Shown here in pieces: positions 34,631-42,461 of a stretch of 64,000 nucleotides of DNA (positions are counted from its first letter, which is position 1; the number at the start of each line of letters is the position of its first letter). Below the pieces are notes generated by a model. That model had not been told where the DNA came from and did not search any database. It saw nothing but the letters and a program-made list of their open reading frames with translations. The position numbers and the translations under genes were made by a program. This DNA comes from DATBLE01 sp963841405 (GTDB lineage: Bacteria; Actinomycetota; Thermoleophilia; Gaiellales; Gaiellaceae), in the NCBI GenBank assembly GCA_963841405.1, contig CAWJCM010000005.1, positions 62,001 to 126,000 of the forward strand, in the 5' to 3' direction.

Positions 34631-35430
34631 GCACCCAGCGAATCCCGCTTCGCGAGCGGCTGCGGCGCAGCCGGGCTGCGAACGGCGCGGGCGCGCTGCT
34701 TCCCGGCACCGGCGAGGGCCGCCGCCGACTCCCCCTCGTCGAGAGCTTCAACTACGCGGTCGAGGGGATCATCCACGTTCTCCGGACGCACCGGAACATG
34801 CGGATCCATTTTGCCGCGGCCGTCGCCGTCCTGGTCGTCGCGCTCTGGATCGGCGTCGACCGGATCGAGCTCGTCGTCCTGCTGCTGGCGATCTCCTTCG
34901 TGCTGATCGCCGAGATGGTCAACTCGGCGATCGAGGCGGCGATCGACGTCGCCACCAGCTCGTTCGACCCGCTCGCCAAGCTGGCGAAGGACATCGCCGC
35001 CGGCGCTGTCCTGATCGCGTCGATCAACGCAATCGCGGTCGGCTACCTCGTCTTCTCGGGTCACGTGAGCGAGTCGACCACCAACTTCTTCGACCGCCTC
35101 CGCGACGCGCCGATCAAGCTGACCATCATCGCGCTGATCCTCGTGATCATCATCGTGATCGCGACGAAGGCGATCTCGGGGCGCGGGACGCCGCTCCGCG
35201 GCGGGCTCCCGTCCGGACACGCCGCGATCGCGTTCGCGGCCTGGATGGCGGTCACCCTCACACTCGGCCCCAGCGAGCACCGGTTCTTCGTTTCGACGAT
35301 GATGTTCGCCGTGGCCGTGCTCGTTGCCCACACGCGGATCGAGTCCGGCGTGCACTCGACGCTCGAGGTCGTCTACGGGGGCGCCCTCGGCGCGGGCGTC
35401 ACCCTCGTCGCCTTCCAGCTCTTCTTTTGA
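34627..35430 (+). CDS. Fusion of DgkA-type lipid kinase and PAP2-like phosphatase
   Basis: The 267-residue membrane protein begins with a DgkA/undecaprenol kinase domain: VESFNYAVEGIIHVLRTHRN, HFAAAVAVLVV and the catalytic-type helix AEMVNSAIEAAIDVATSS (to about residue 150). It continues with a second module having helices and PAP2 signatures PSGHAAIAFAAW and HTRIESGVHSTLEV; the usual Asp of motif 3 is Glu and motif 1 is not obvious. A kinase and a phosphatase-like domain for lipid carriers are thus in one chain. In related operons dgkA stands alone between ybeY and cdd. Confidence 0.85.
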   Translation: MSTQRIPLRERLRRSRAANGAGALLPGTGEGRRRLPLVESFNYAVEGIIHVLRTHRNMRIHFAAAVAVLVVALWIGVDRIELVVLLLAISFVLIAEMVNSAIEAAIDVATSSFDPLAKLAKDIAAGAVLIASINAIAVGYLVFSGHVSESTTNFFDRLRDAPIKLTIIALILVIIIVIATKAISGRGTPLRGGLPSGHAAIAFAAWMAVTLTLGPSEHRFFVSTMMFAVAVLVAHTRIESGVHSTLEVVYGGALGAGVTLVAFQLFF

Positions 35431-35801
35431 TCGGCGACGTCGAACGCGAACTGTACGAGCGCACGCTCGAGATCAAGGAGCGGGCGTACGCGCCGTACTC
35501 GAACTTCCACGTCGGCGCCGTGCTCCGCGCCCGCGACGGGACGCTGTTCGAGGGTGTGAACGTCGAGAACGCCGCGTACCCGCTCGGCGTCTGCGGCGAG
35601 AAGAGCGCGTACGTCGCCGCCGTCACCGCCGGCTACAAGCCGGGCGACTTCGATCTGCTCGTGATCAACGCCTCGCCCTGCGGTGGCTGCCGGCAGTGGC
35701 ACGTGGAGTTCGAGGTCGACCGGGTCGTGTACGCGAACAACGACGGCGAGCTCGTCGAGCACACTCCGGGCGAGCTGCTGCCCGACACCTTCGAGCTTTG
35801 A
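35427..35801 (+). CDS. cdd: Cytidine deaminase
   Basis: The 124-residue zinc enzyme deaminates cytidine/deoxycytidine to uridine. Motifs: RAYAPYSNFHVGAVL, GVNVENAAYPLGVCGEKSA (Cys zinc ligand and catalytic Glu) and INASPCGGCRQ (two Cys zinc ligands), i.e. the three-Cys site of small tetrameric CDAs. The start is TTG at 35427, which overlaps the previous stop (TTGA) and places the protein at normal length. Its stop overlaps the next ATG. Confidence 0.93.
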   Translation: MIGDVERELYERTLEIKERAYAPYSNFHVGAVLRARDGTLFEGVNVENAAYPLGVCGEKSAYVAAVTAGYKPGDFDLLVINASPCGGCRQWHVEFEVDRVVYANNDGELVEHTPGELLPDTFEL

Positions 35802-36229
35802 TGGTGATTCGCCGCGCCGGCCCTGCCGACGACAGGCAGCTCCGCGAGATCGCGTTCCGCTCGAAGGGCCAGTGGGGCTACGACCAGAGACGCCTGCGTG
35901 ACTGGGCGTCGCGGCTCGACCTGGCGCGGGAGATCTGGCTCGCCGAGGAGGACGGAGAGCCGATCGCCTGGCTTGCGCTGCTGCCGCCCGCGGAGGGAGT
36001 CGTCGAGCTGGACGATCTCTGGGTCGACGAACCGGCCATCGGCGGCGGTGTCGGCACCGCGCTGTTCCGGTTCGCGCGCGTGCGTGCGCGCGAGCTCGGC
36101 GGGACAGCCCTGCGCTGGGAGGCCGAGCCGAATGCGATCGGGTTCTACGAGCGGATGGGCGCCGAGACGATTGGCACCGCGCAAGGGTCATGGGGCCGGG
36201 AGCTCCCGGTCATGAGGGTCTCTCTGTGA
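35801..36229 (+). CDS. GNAT acetyltransferase
   Basis: The 142-residue protein begins VIRRAGPADDRQLREIAFRS and has the LDDLWVDEPAIGGGVGTALFR acetyl-CoA motif (with GGGVGT in place of the usual R/QxxGxG/A) and WEAEPNAIGFYERMGAE. The SKGQWGY segment near residue 22 is seen in a common subgroup of uncharacterised GNATs. It lies between cdd and era in a coupled operon (overlaps on both sides). Substrate unknown. Confidence 0.82.
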   Translation: MVIRRAGPADDRQLREIAFRSKGQWGYDQRRLRDWASRLDLAREIWLAEEDGEPIAWLALLPPAEGVVELDDLWVDEPAIGGGVGTALFRFARVRARELGGTALRWEAEPNAIGFYERMGAETIGTAQGSWGRELPVMRVSL

Positions 36230-37086
36230 AGTCCGGCTTCGTCGCCGTCGCAGGGCGGCCGAACGTCGGCAAGTCCACCCTCGTGAACGCGCTCTGCGGC
36301 GGGAAGGTGGCGATCGTCTCCGACAAGCCGCAGACCACCAGGCGGCGGATCTTCGCGATCGCCAACGGCGACGGCTACCAGCTCGTCCTCGCCGACCTGC
36401 CGGGGTTCCAGCGGCCGCGCGACCCGCTGACCGAGCACATGCAGCGCACGGTCGACTCCTCGTTCGAGGACGTCGACGGCGTGCTCTTCGTCGTCGACGC
36501 ACGCGAGCGCATCGGCGCAGGCGACCGGTACATCGCCGGCCGTGTCTTCGCCCTCGGCGTCCCGGTCGTGATCGCCGTCAACAAGGTCGACCGGCTCAAG
36601 CCGGGCCACATCGCCTCGCAGATGCAGACCGCGCAGGCGCTGGGCGCCTTCCACGCCCTTCATCCGGTGAGCGCGAAGACCGGCGACGGCGTGGGAGAGC
36701 TGCGCGACGAGCTGGTCGGCCTGCTCCCCGAGGGGCCGCAGTACTTTCCGCCGGAGCAGCGCACCGACCTCTCGGTCGAGACGCAGATCGCCGAGCTCGT
36801 CCGCGAGCAGGCGTTGCGCCTGACGAAGGAGGAGGTGCCGCACGCGGTCTCGGCCGAGGTGGAGGAGATCGAGGACAAGGTCGTCCGTGCGAGCCTCTTC
36901 GTCGAGACCGAGTCGCAGAAGCAGATCCTGGTCGGGAAGGGCGGCTCGATGGTGCGGCAGATCGGGACGCGTGCACGCCCCGAAATCGAGCACCTGCTCG
37001 GGCGAAAGGTCTTCCTCGACCTGCAGGTCAAGGTGCGACCGAAGTGGCGGCGCGACGAGGCGATGCTGGAACGCCTCGGCCTATAA
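36226..37086 (+). CDS. era: GTPase Era
   Basis: The 286-residue protein has GTPase motifs G1 GRPNVGKST, G2 region QTTRRRI, G3 DLPGFQRP, G4 NKVDRLKP and a C-terminal KH domain with ILVGKGGSMVRQIGTRAR. Era binds the 3' end of 16S rRNA during 30S maturation, fitting its operon with ybeY. The GTG at 36226 overlaps the GNAT stop and starts exactly at the conserved VKSGFVAVAGRPN. The last bases (CTATAA) form part of a TATAAT box for the downstream gene. Confidence 0.96.
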   Translation: MKSGFVAVAGRPNVGKSTLVNALCGGKVAIVSDKPQTTRRRIFAIANGDGYQLVLADLPGFQRPRDPLTEHMQRTVDSSFEDVDGVLFVVDARERIGAGDRYIAGRVFALGVPVVIAVNKVDRLKPGHIASQMQTAQALGAFHALHPVSAKTGDGVGELRDELVGLLPEGPQYFPPEQRTDLSVETQIAELVREQALRLTKEEVPHAVSAEVEEIEDKVVRASLFVETESQKQILVGKGGSMVRQIGTRARPEIEHLLGRKVFLDLQVKVRPKWRRDEAMLERLGL

Positions 37087-37087
37087 T
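37082..37087 (+). promoter_or_regulatory. -10 box for the ribosome-protection gene
   Basis: A perfect TATAAT overlaps the era stop codon. No good -35 hexamer is found at 16-18 bp. It would start a transcript near 37094 that includes the upstream ORF at 37117. Confidence 0.45.
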
Positions 37088-37116
37088 TCGCGCTGTCAGC
37101 GACCGAGGAGGGCGTA

Positions 37117-37230
37117 GTGGGGCTCGGGTTCATGTCCAACGGAATGGCCTTTGTGACCTATTCGAAGGGTGTGAACCTTGTCGGAGCCAACGCTCAACCT
37201 CGGGATCCTGGCGCATGTAGACGCCGGTAA
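37117..37230 (+). CDS. Upstream ORF overlapping the start of the ribosome-protection gene
   Basis: GTG at 37117 has a strong GAGGAGGG ribosome site at 37105-37112 and opens a 37-codon frame that ends at TAA 37228-37230, 50 bp inside the next gene and in another frame. The following gene starts with TTG and a weaker site (GAAGGG, 37164-37169). The arrangement could couple or restrict translation of the resistance-type GTPase. The peptide has no recognised similarity, and it may be fortuitous. Confidence 0.4.
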   Translation: MGLGFMSNGMAFVTYSKGVNLVGANAQPRDPGACRRR

Positions 37231-39004
37231 GACGACACTCACGGAACGGCTTCTCTTCGAGGCCGGTGCGATCGACGCGATCGGCAGCGTCGACGCCGGC
37301 ACGACGCAGACCGACACGCTCGCGCTCGAGCGGCAGCGCGGGATCACGATCAAGTCCGCCGTCGTCTCGTTCGAGCTGGGCGGTGTCACCGTCAACCTGA
37401 TCGACACGCCCGGCCACCCGGACTTCATCGCCGAGGTGGAGCGGGTGCTCGGCGTGCTGGACGGTGCCGTGCTCGTGGTCTCGGCCGTCGAAGGCGTGCA
37501 ACCCCAGACGACCCTGCTGATGCGGGCGCTGCAGCGGCTGGGCGTGCCGGCGCTGATCTTCGTGAACAAGATCGACCGCCGCGGAGCCGACGCCGAGCGG
37601 GCACTCGCCGCCATCGAGGAGCGGCTGACGCCCACCTGCTTCGCCATGGGTGCGCCGAGCGACCTCGGTACGCCGGCCGCGTCGTTCGCACCCTACGGTC
37701 CGGCCGACGCGGAGCTGGCGGAGCGATCCAGGCGGGCGCTGCTCCACCCGGTGTTCTTCGGCTCGGCGCTCACCGGCGCGGGCTTCGAAGCGCTGCAGGC
37801 CGGGATCGCCGACCTGCTGCCCGCCACCGTGGGGGACGCGGCCGCGCCGGTCTCTGGACGCGTCTTCAAGATCGAGCGAGACGAGGACGGCGGGCGCGTC
37901 GCGTACGTGCGCCTGTTCTCCGGAACGCTGCGAGTGCGGGACGGCCTGCCGGAGGGGAAGGTGACGGCGATCCACGTCTTCGCGGAAGGCGCCACCGTCC
38001 GCCGCGACTCCGTCGTCGCGGGCCGGATCGCGAAAATCCGGGGCCTCGCCGAGATCCGGATCGGCGACCCGATCGGCGAGCCTCCCGCGGTGCCCGAACA
38101 CCACTTCGCCCCGCCGATCCTCGAGACGGTGGTCGTGCCCGAGGATCCGGCCGACGGCGCCCGCCTCCGCCTCGCGCTCGGCCAGCTCGCCGAGCAGGAC
38201 CCGCTGATCGACGTCCGCCAGGACGAGCGGCAGGAGCTCTTCGTCTCGCTGTACGGCGAGGTGCAGAAGGAGGTGATCCAGGCGACCCTGGCGCGCGACT
38301 ACGGCCTCGACGTCACCTTCCGCGAGACGACCGTGATCTGCGTCGAGCGTCCGGTCGGCACCGGCGAGGCGGTCGAGGTCCTGCACGGAGCGTCGAATCC
38401 GTACGCGGCGACGATCGGCCTGCGGATCGACCCCGCCCCCGTCGGGGCAGGCGTGGCCTTCCGGCTGGACGTCGACCCGCGCTCGGCGCCGCTCTACATC
38501 TACAAGACCTTCGATGCGTTCGGGCAGAGCATGGCCGGCCACGTCCGCGACGCCCTGCGGGAGGGCCTCGCCGGCTGGCAGGTCACGGACTGCGTCGTGA
38601 CCATGACCCGCTGCACCTACCAGTCGCCCGACGGATCGGCCGCGACCCGCGGGCCGCTGAGCACGGCCGCCGACTTCCGGAAGCTGACGCCCGTCGTCGT
38701 GCGCCAGGCGCTCGAGCGGGCCCGGACCGACGTTTGCGAGCCCGTCCTCCGGGTCCGGCTCGACGTCCCCACCGCCTCGACCGGCGCGGTCCTGAGCCTG
38801 CTGAGCCGGCTCGGCGCGGCCGGGCAGACGCCGTCGGCCGAGGCGAGCCGCGCCGTCGTCGAGGCAGAGCTCCCCACCGCCCGCGTCCAGGAGCTCCAGC
38901 GGCAGCTGCCGGCGCCGACGGGCGGCGAAGGCATGTTCGAGTCGGACTTCGCCGGCTACCGCCCCGTCACCGGCAAACCGCCGGTCGGTCCCGGATGGCC
39001 ATGA
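37178..39004 (+). CDS. Ribosome-protection GTPase, Tet(M)/OtrA type
   Basis: The 608-residue EF-G-like protein has G1 AHVDAGKTTLTERL, switch RQRGITIKSA, G3 DTPGHPDF and G4 NKIDRRGAD, and is of Tet(M) rather than EF-G length. Domain IV carries VTMTRCTYQSPDG and STAADFRKLTPVV, the region whose loop displaces tetracycline in Tet(M)/OtrA. Chromosomal proteins of this kind in actinobacteria may confer intrinsic tetracycline tolerance or serve another ribosome-rescue role; sequence alone does not decide. TTG start at 37178 with GAAGGG 8 nt upstream. An upstream ORF overlaps its start. Confidence 0.85.
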   Translation: MSEPTLNLGILAHVDAGKTTLTERLLFEAGAIDAIGSVDAGTTQTDTLALERQRGITIKSAVVSFELGGVTVNLIDTPGHPDFIAEVERVLGVLDGAVLVVSAVEGVQPQTTLLMRALQRLGVPALIFVNKIDRRGADAERALAAIEERLTPTCFAMGAPSDLGTPAASFAPYGPADAELAERSRRALLHPVFFGSALTGAGFEALQAGIADLLPATVGDAAAPVSGRVFKIERDEDGGRVAYVRLFSGTLRVRDGLPEGKVTAIHVFAEGATVRRDSVVAGRIAKIRGLAEIRIGDPIGEPPAVPEHHFAPPILETVVVPEDPADGARLRLALGQLAEQDPLIDVRQDERQELFVSLYGEVQKEVIQATLARDYGLDVTFRETTVICVERPVGTGEAVEVLHGASNPYAATIGLRIDPAPVGAGVAFRLDVDPRSAPLYIYKTFDAFGQSMAGHVRDALREGLAGWQVTDCVVTMTRCTYQSPDGSAATRGPLSTAADFRKLTPVVVRQALERARTDVCEPVLRVRLDVPTASTGAVLSLLSRLGAAGQTPSAEASRAVVEAELPTARVQELQRQLPAPTGGEGMFESDFAGYRPVTGKPPVGPGWP

Positions 39005-39104
39005 TCGTCAGCGAGGCGGCTCGATCGTGCGACAGATCGCGGTGTTCGCCGCCGCGCCCGACCGGCCAGGCGGGGGAAGGGGGCCCACGGGCGCCTGTCG
39101 CCGC

Positions 39105-39154
39105 CGGGGGGCTCTGTCTCTTGGCGCGCTTCGCGCGCATGGCTGTTTCCCCCG
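39105..39154 (+). terminator. Nested hairpin downstream of the ribosome-protection gene
   Basis: An inner GCGCGC-TTC-GCGCGC stem (39124-39138) is enclosed by CGGGGG/CCCCCG (39105-39110 / 39149-39154). There is no T tract. It sits in a 222-bp gap between the GTPase gene and the lone receiver gene, so a terminator or leader structure is plausible. Apart from this the gap shows only the GCGAGCG-type short repeats at 39160-39178. Confidence 0.4.
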
Positions 39155-39226
39155 TGAAGCGAGCGTGAGCGAGCGGAAAAAGGTGTAGCTAGCCGTACTA
39201 CTCCTGCACACAAGCTGTGCCACGAT

Positions 39227-39589
39227 GTGGGCGTGCCCACTGTCTTGATCGTCGACGATCATCCGAGCTTTCGTGCCAGCGCCAGGGCGATCCTGGAAGC
39301 GGACGGGTTCGAGGTCGCCGGTGAGGCGGAGGACGGCGAGTCGGCGATCGCCGCCGCAGGGCGCCTGCACCCCGACGTCATCCTGCTGGACGTGCAGCTG
39401 CCCGATCTCGACGGGTTCGAGGTCACCCGCCGCCTGCTGACGACCGACGGCGACACCTGCGTCGTGCTCGTCTCGAGCCGTGACGGCTCCGACTTCGGCC
39501 CTCTGGTCGAGTCGAGCGGCGCCTGCGGCTTCGTCCCGAAGAGCGAGCTCTCGGGCGACGCCGTGACGGCACTCATCTGCGAACGCTGA
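39227..39589 (+). CDS. Stand-alone receiver-domain protein
   Basis: The 120-residue protein is a single CheY-like receiver: LIVDDHPSFRASARAIL at the N-terminus, phosphoacceptor Asp55 (VILLDVQLPDLDG), a Ser in place of the usual Thr (VLVSSRDG) and Lys in CGFVPKSELSG. There is no output domain. A second GTG at 39233 is an alternative start. Its TGA overlaps the ATG of the following histidine kinase, so it is probably that kinase's phosphorelay partner or a phosphate sink that competes with the response regulator fused to the cyclase at 42462. Confidence 0.88.
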   Translation: MGVPTVLIVDDHPSFRASARAILEADGFEVAGEAEDGESAIAAAGRLHPDVILLDVQLPDLDGFEVTRRLLTTDGDTCVVLVSSRDGSDFGPLVESSGACGFVPKSELSGDAVTALICER

Positions 39590-42450
39590 TGCGCCTCACC
39601 CACCGGCTCTGGTTCGGGCTGTTCCCACTGATGCTCCTGGTGGCGGCCGGGTCGGCGGTGGTCGCCGCCCGCTCGGATCACGAGTCGAGCCCGATCTCGC
39701 TGGCGATCGCCTTCCCGGTGATCGGACTCTCGTTCGTGGTCAGCGGCCTGATCGCGTGGACGCTGCGGCCCGGGAACCGCACCGGCGGCCTGCTCGTGCT
39801 CGTCGGATTCCTGTGGATGCTGAGCTCGCTCTGGGAGGCGAACGCGGGCTGGCTGTACGGGCTGGGCGCCTTCGCCGGCAGCCTCTTCTTCGCCGCGTTC
39901 GTCCACCTGATGCTCGCCTTTCCGGACGGCCGGCTGGCCACGAAGCTCGAACGCAGGACGGTGCTCGCCGTCTGGGCGATCGCCTTGCTCGCCGACGTCC
40001 TGCCCGCCCTTTTCACCCGGCGCGCCTCCGACTGCGACGACTGCCCGGCCAACCCCTACCTGATCCACGACAGCAAGTCGGTCGCCGATGCGTTCCAGGC
40101 GCTGTTCACCGTGGCCGGCGGCGCGATCTTCGTCGGGGTGCTCGTCCTGCTGATCCGGCGGTGGCGCGGGGCGACGCCGGCGCAGCGCCGCGTCCTCGGG
40201 CCGGTGTATCTCTCCGGCGGGATCGCCGCCGCGCTCGTCGGGGCGCTGTTCGTCGTCTCGTCGTTCTCCGACCGAGGCGGAAACGTCGTCGGGGTCGTTG
40301 CCTTCATCGCTTTCGGCACCGTTCCGCTGTTCTTCCTCGCGGGGCTGCTGCGCGACCGGCTCTACCGCGCGGCCGCCCGGCTGCTGCGCGAGGTTCCCGA
40401 CGAGCCCACCCCCGAGCAGGCGCAGGCGGGCCTCCGCAGCGTCCTGGGCGACCCGACGCTGCACTTCCTCACGTGGCTGGACGAGCTGGACGGATACGTC
40501 GACGCGCGCGGCAACCCGGTCGAGCTCCTGCCCGACACGTCCCGGCGCGTGACCACCCGCATCGACCGCGAGTCGGACAGGTACCCGCTCGCGGCGCTCG
40601 TCCACGACGCGGCGCTCCTGCACCAGCGGGGCCTGCTCGACGAGGTCGTCTCCGCAGCGCGGCTCGCGATCGAGAAGGACCGCGGTCTCCAGGCGTTGCG
40701 GCGGAGCGAGACCCGTAGCCGCGCGCTGCTCGACGCCATCCCGGACCTGATGTTCCGGATCGCCAGGGACGGGACGTACCTCGAGGCGAAGGGCAGGCGC
40801 GAGTCGCTCGCCCGCTCGACCGAGGAGATCGTCGGCAACAACGTGCGCGAGATCCTGCCGCGCGAGGTGGCCACGCAGTTCGTGCGCGCCTTGGCCGTTC
40901 CGGCCTCGCGAGGCGTGCAGACCGTCGAGTACCGCCTGACGATCGACGGCGAGGAGCGCGACTTCGAAGGACGGTTCGTGCCCTCCGGAGACGACGAGGT
41001 GGTCGTGATCGTCCGCGACTTCACCGACCGCACTCGCCTGGAGGCCGAGCTGTCGCACAAACTCGAGGCTCTGGAGCGCGAGCAGAAGTTCACGCGGGAC
41101 GTCGTCAACGTCGCTCCGGTGATCTTCCTGCTCGCGGACACCGACGGCCGGCTCATCCGGTTCAACGACACGGCCGAGGAGCTGTTGGGGGTCTCCGACG
41201 ACGAGCGCGTGCGAGGGAAGCTCTGGTGGGAGGTGTTCCTCCCGGAGGATCAGCACCGGGTGGCCGAGGACTACTGCGCGCGGATGCAAGCAGGGGAGAC
41301 CCAGATCGAGGGTCGCTCCGAGTGGCAGACGGCCGACGGCCGGCGGCTGGTGATCAACGCGTCCCTCCGACGCGTGGTCGGCGGCGAGGGCAGCGACCGC
41401 GTCCTCATCTGCGGCCAGGATCAGACGGAGGTGATCCGCCAGCGCGAGGAGTTGATGGCCCAGCGCGACTACCTCGCGGTCGTCGCCCGGGCGACGCCGA
41501 GCCTGCTGATCGCAGTCGAGCGCGACGGGACGGTCGCGGTCGAAGGCGTCAACTATGCATTCCGAGAGCTGACCGGCTACACCGACGAGGAGGCGGTCGG
41601 GGCCAAGTTCTGGGACCTCGTCGCGCCACCGGAGCTTGTCGAGGAGGTGCGGTGGGCGTTCGAGGAGCAGGTCGAGACCGGCGTCAGCCTCGAGCACGAG
41701 ACCGCCTGGATCGGCAAGTCGGGCAACTGGCGCATCGTCGCGTGGTGGCTGCGCCCGCTCGGTGCGTTCAGCGGCAAGTTCATCGTCTGCGGCGCGGACG
41801 TGACCGAGCGGAAGGCGCAGGAGGCCGAGTTGCGCGCCTCCCGGTCGCGCATCGTCGAGGCCGCCGACGACGCGCGGATGCGCCTCGAGCGCAACCTCCA
41901 CGACGGCGCCCAGCAGCGTCTCGTCTCGCTGTCGCTCGCGCTCCGGCTCGCCCAGGCCCGGCTGCGCGAGGATCCCGACGGCGCCGACCAGCTGCTCGCC
42001 GGTGCGGCCGAAGAGCTTCAGCAGGCACTCGCCGAGCTTCGTGAGCTGGCGCGCGGCATCCATCCGGCCGTGCTCACCGACCGCGGCCTGCCGGCCGCGC
42101 TCGAGGCGCTTGCGTCCCGAACTCCGCTTCCGGTGGAGCTCTCCGCCGATCTCGAAGAGCGCCTGCCGGGCCCGGTCGAGGCTGCTGCCTACTACGTCGT
42201 GGCGGAGGCGCTGACGAACGTCGCGAAGTACGCCGAGGCCTCGTCGGTGGAGGTCCGCGCAGAGCGACAGAACGGCCGCGTCGTCGTCGAGGTCGAGGAC
42301 GACGGCGTCGGCGGCGCCGATCCGGCCCGCGGGTCGGGCCTGCGCGGCCTCGCCGACCGGGTGGAGGCGCTGGAGGGCGAGCTCGAGGTGACGAGCTCCG
42401 CCGGGAGCGGCACGACCGTGCGTGCGGTCATACCGCTCTCGGGGCTCTAA
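39589..42450 (+). CDS. Multi-PAS membrane histidine kinase (NarL/HisKA_3 class)
   Basis: The 953-residue protein starts with about eight helices (residues 5-255), a soluble segment ending in DRGLQALRRSETRSR, and then three PAS domains (about 375-480, 505-625 and 640-745; e.g. DAIPDLMFRIARDG, VAPVIFLLADTDG, TPSLLIAVERDG). The kinase core has the HisKA_3 motif LERNLHDGAQQRLVSLS, where the His is phosphorylated, and a HATPase domain with VEVEDDGVGGADP and GSGLRGLADRVEAL. This class pairs with LuxR-type regulators; one is fused to a cyclase domain 12 nt downstream. Three PAS domains suggest sensing of redox, ligand or light signals. Confidence 0.92.
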   Translation: MRLTHRLWFGLFPLMLLVAAGSAVVAARSDHESSPISLAIAFPVIGLSFVVSGLIAWTLRPGNRTGGLLVLVGFLWMLSSLWEANAGWLYGLGAFAGSLFFAAFVHLMLAFPDGRLATKLERRTVLAVWAIALLADVLPALFTRRASDCDDCPANPYLIHDSKSVADAFQALFTVAGGAIFVGVLVLLIRRWRGATPAQRRVLGPVYLSGGIAAALVGALFVVSSFSDRGGNVVGVVAFIAFGTVPLFFLAGLLRDRLYRAAARLLREVPDEPTPEQAQAGLRSVLGDPTLHFLTWLDELDGYVDARGNPVELLPDTSRRVTTRIDRESDRYPLAALVHDAALLHQRGLLDEVVSAARLAIEKDRGLQALRRSETRSRALLDAIPDLMFRIARDGTYLEAKGRRESLARSTEEIVGNNVREILPREVATQFVRALAVPASRGVQTVEYRLTIDGEERDFEGRFVPSGDDEVVVIVRDFTDRTRLEAELSHKLEALEREQKFTRDVVNVAPVIFLLADTDGRLIRFNDTAEELLGVSDDERVRGKLWWEVFLPEDQHRVAEDYCARMQAGETQIEGRSEWQTADGRRLVINASLRRVVGGEGSDRVLICGQDQTEVIRQREELMAQRDYLAVVARATPSLLIAVERDGTVAVEGVNYAFRELTGYTDEEAVGAKFWDLVAPPELVEEVRWAFEEQVETGVSLEHETAWIGKSGNWRIVAWWLRPLGAFSGKFIVCGADVTERKAQEAELRASRSRIVEAADDARMRLERNLHDGAQQRLVSLSLALRLAQARLREDPDGADQLLAGAAEELQQALAELRELARGIHPAVLTDRGLPAALEALASRTPLPVELSADLEERLPGPVEAAAYYVVAEALTNVAKYAEASSVEVRAERQNGRVVVEVEDDGVGGADPARGSGLRGLADRVEALEGELEVTSSAGSGTTVRAVIPLSGL

Positions 42451-42461
42451 TCTGGTCCGCC

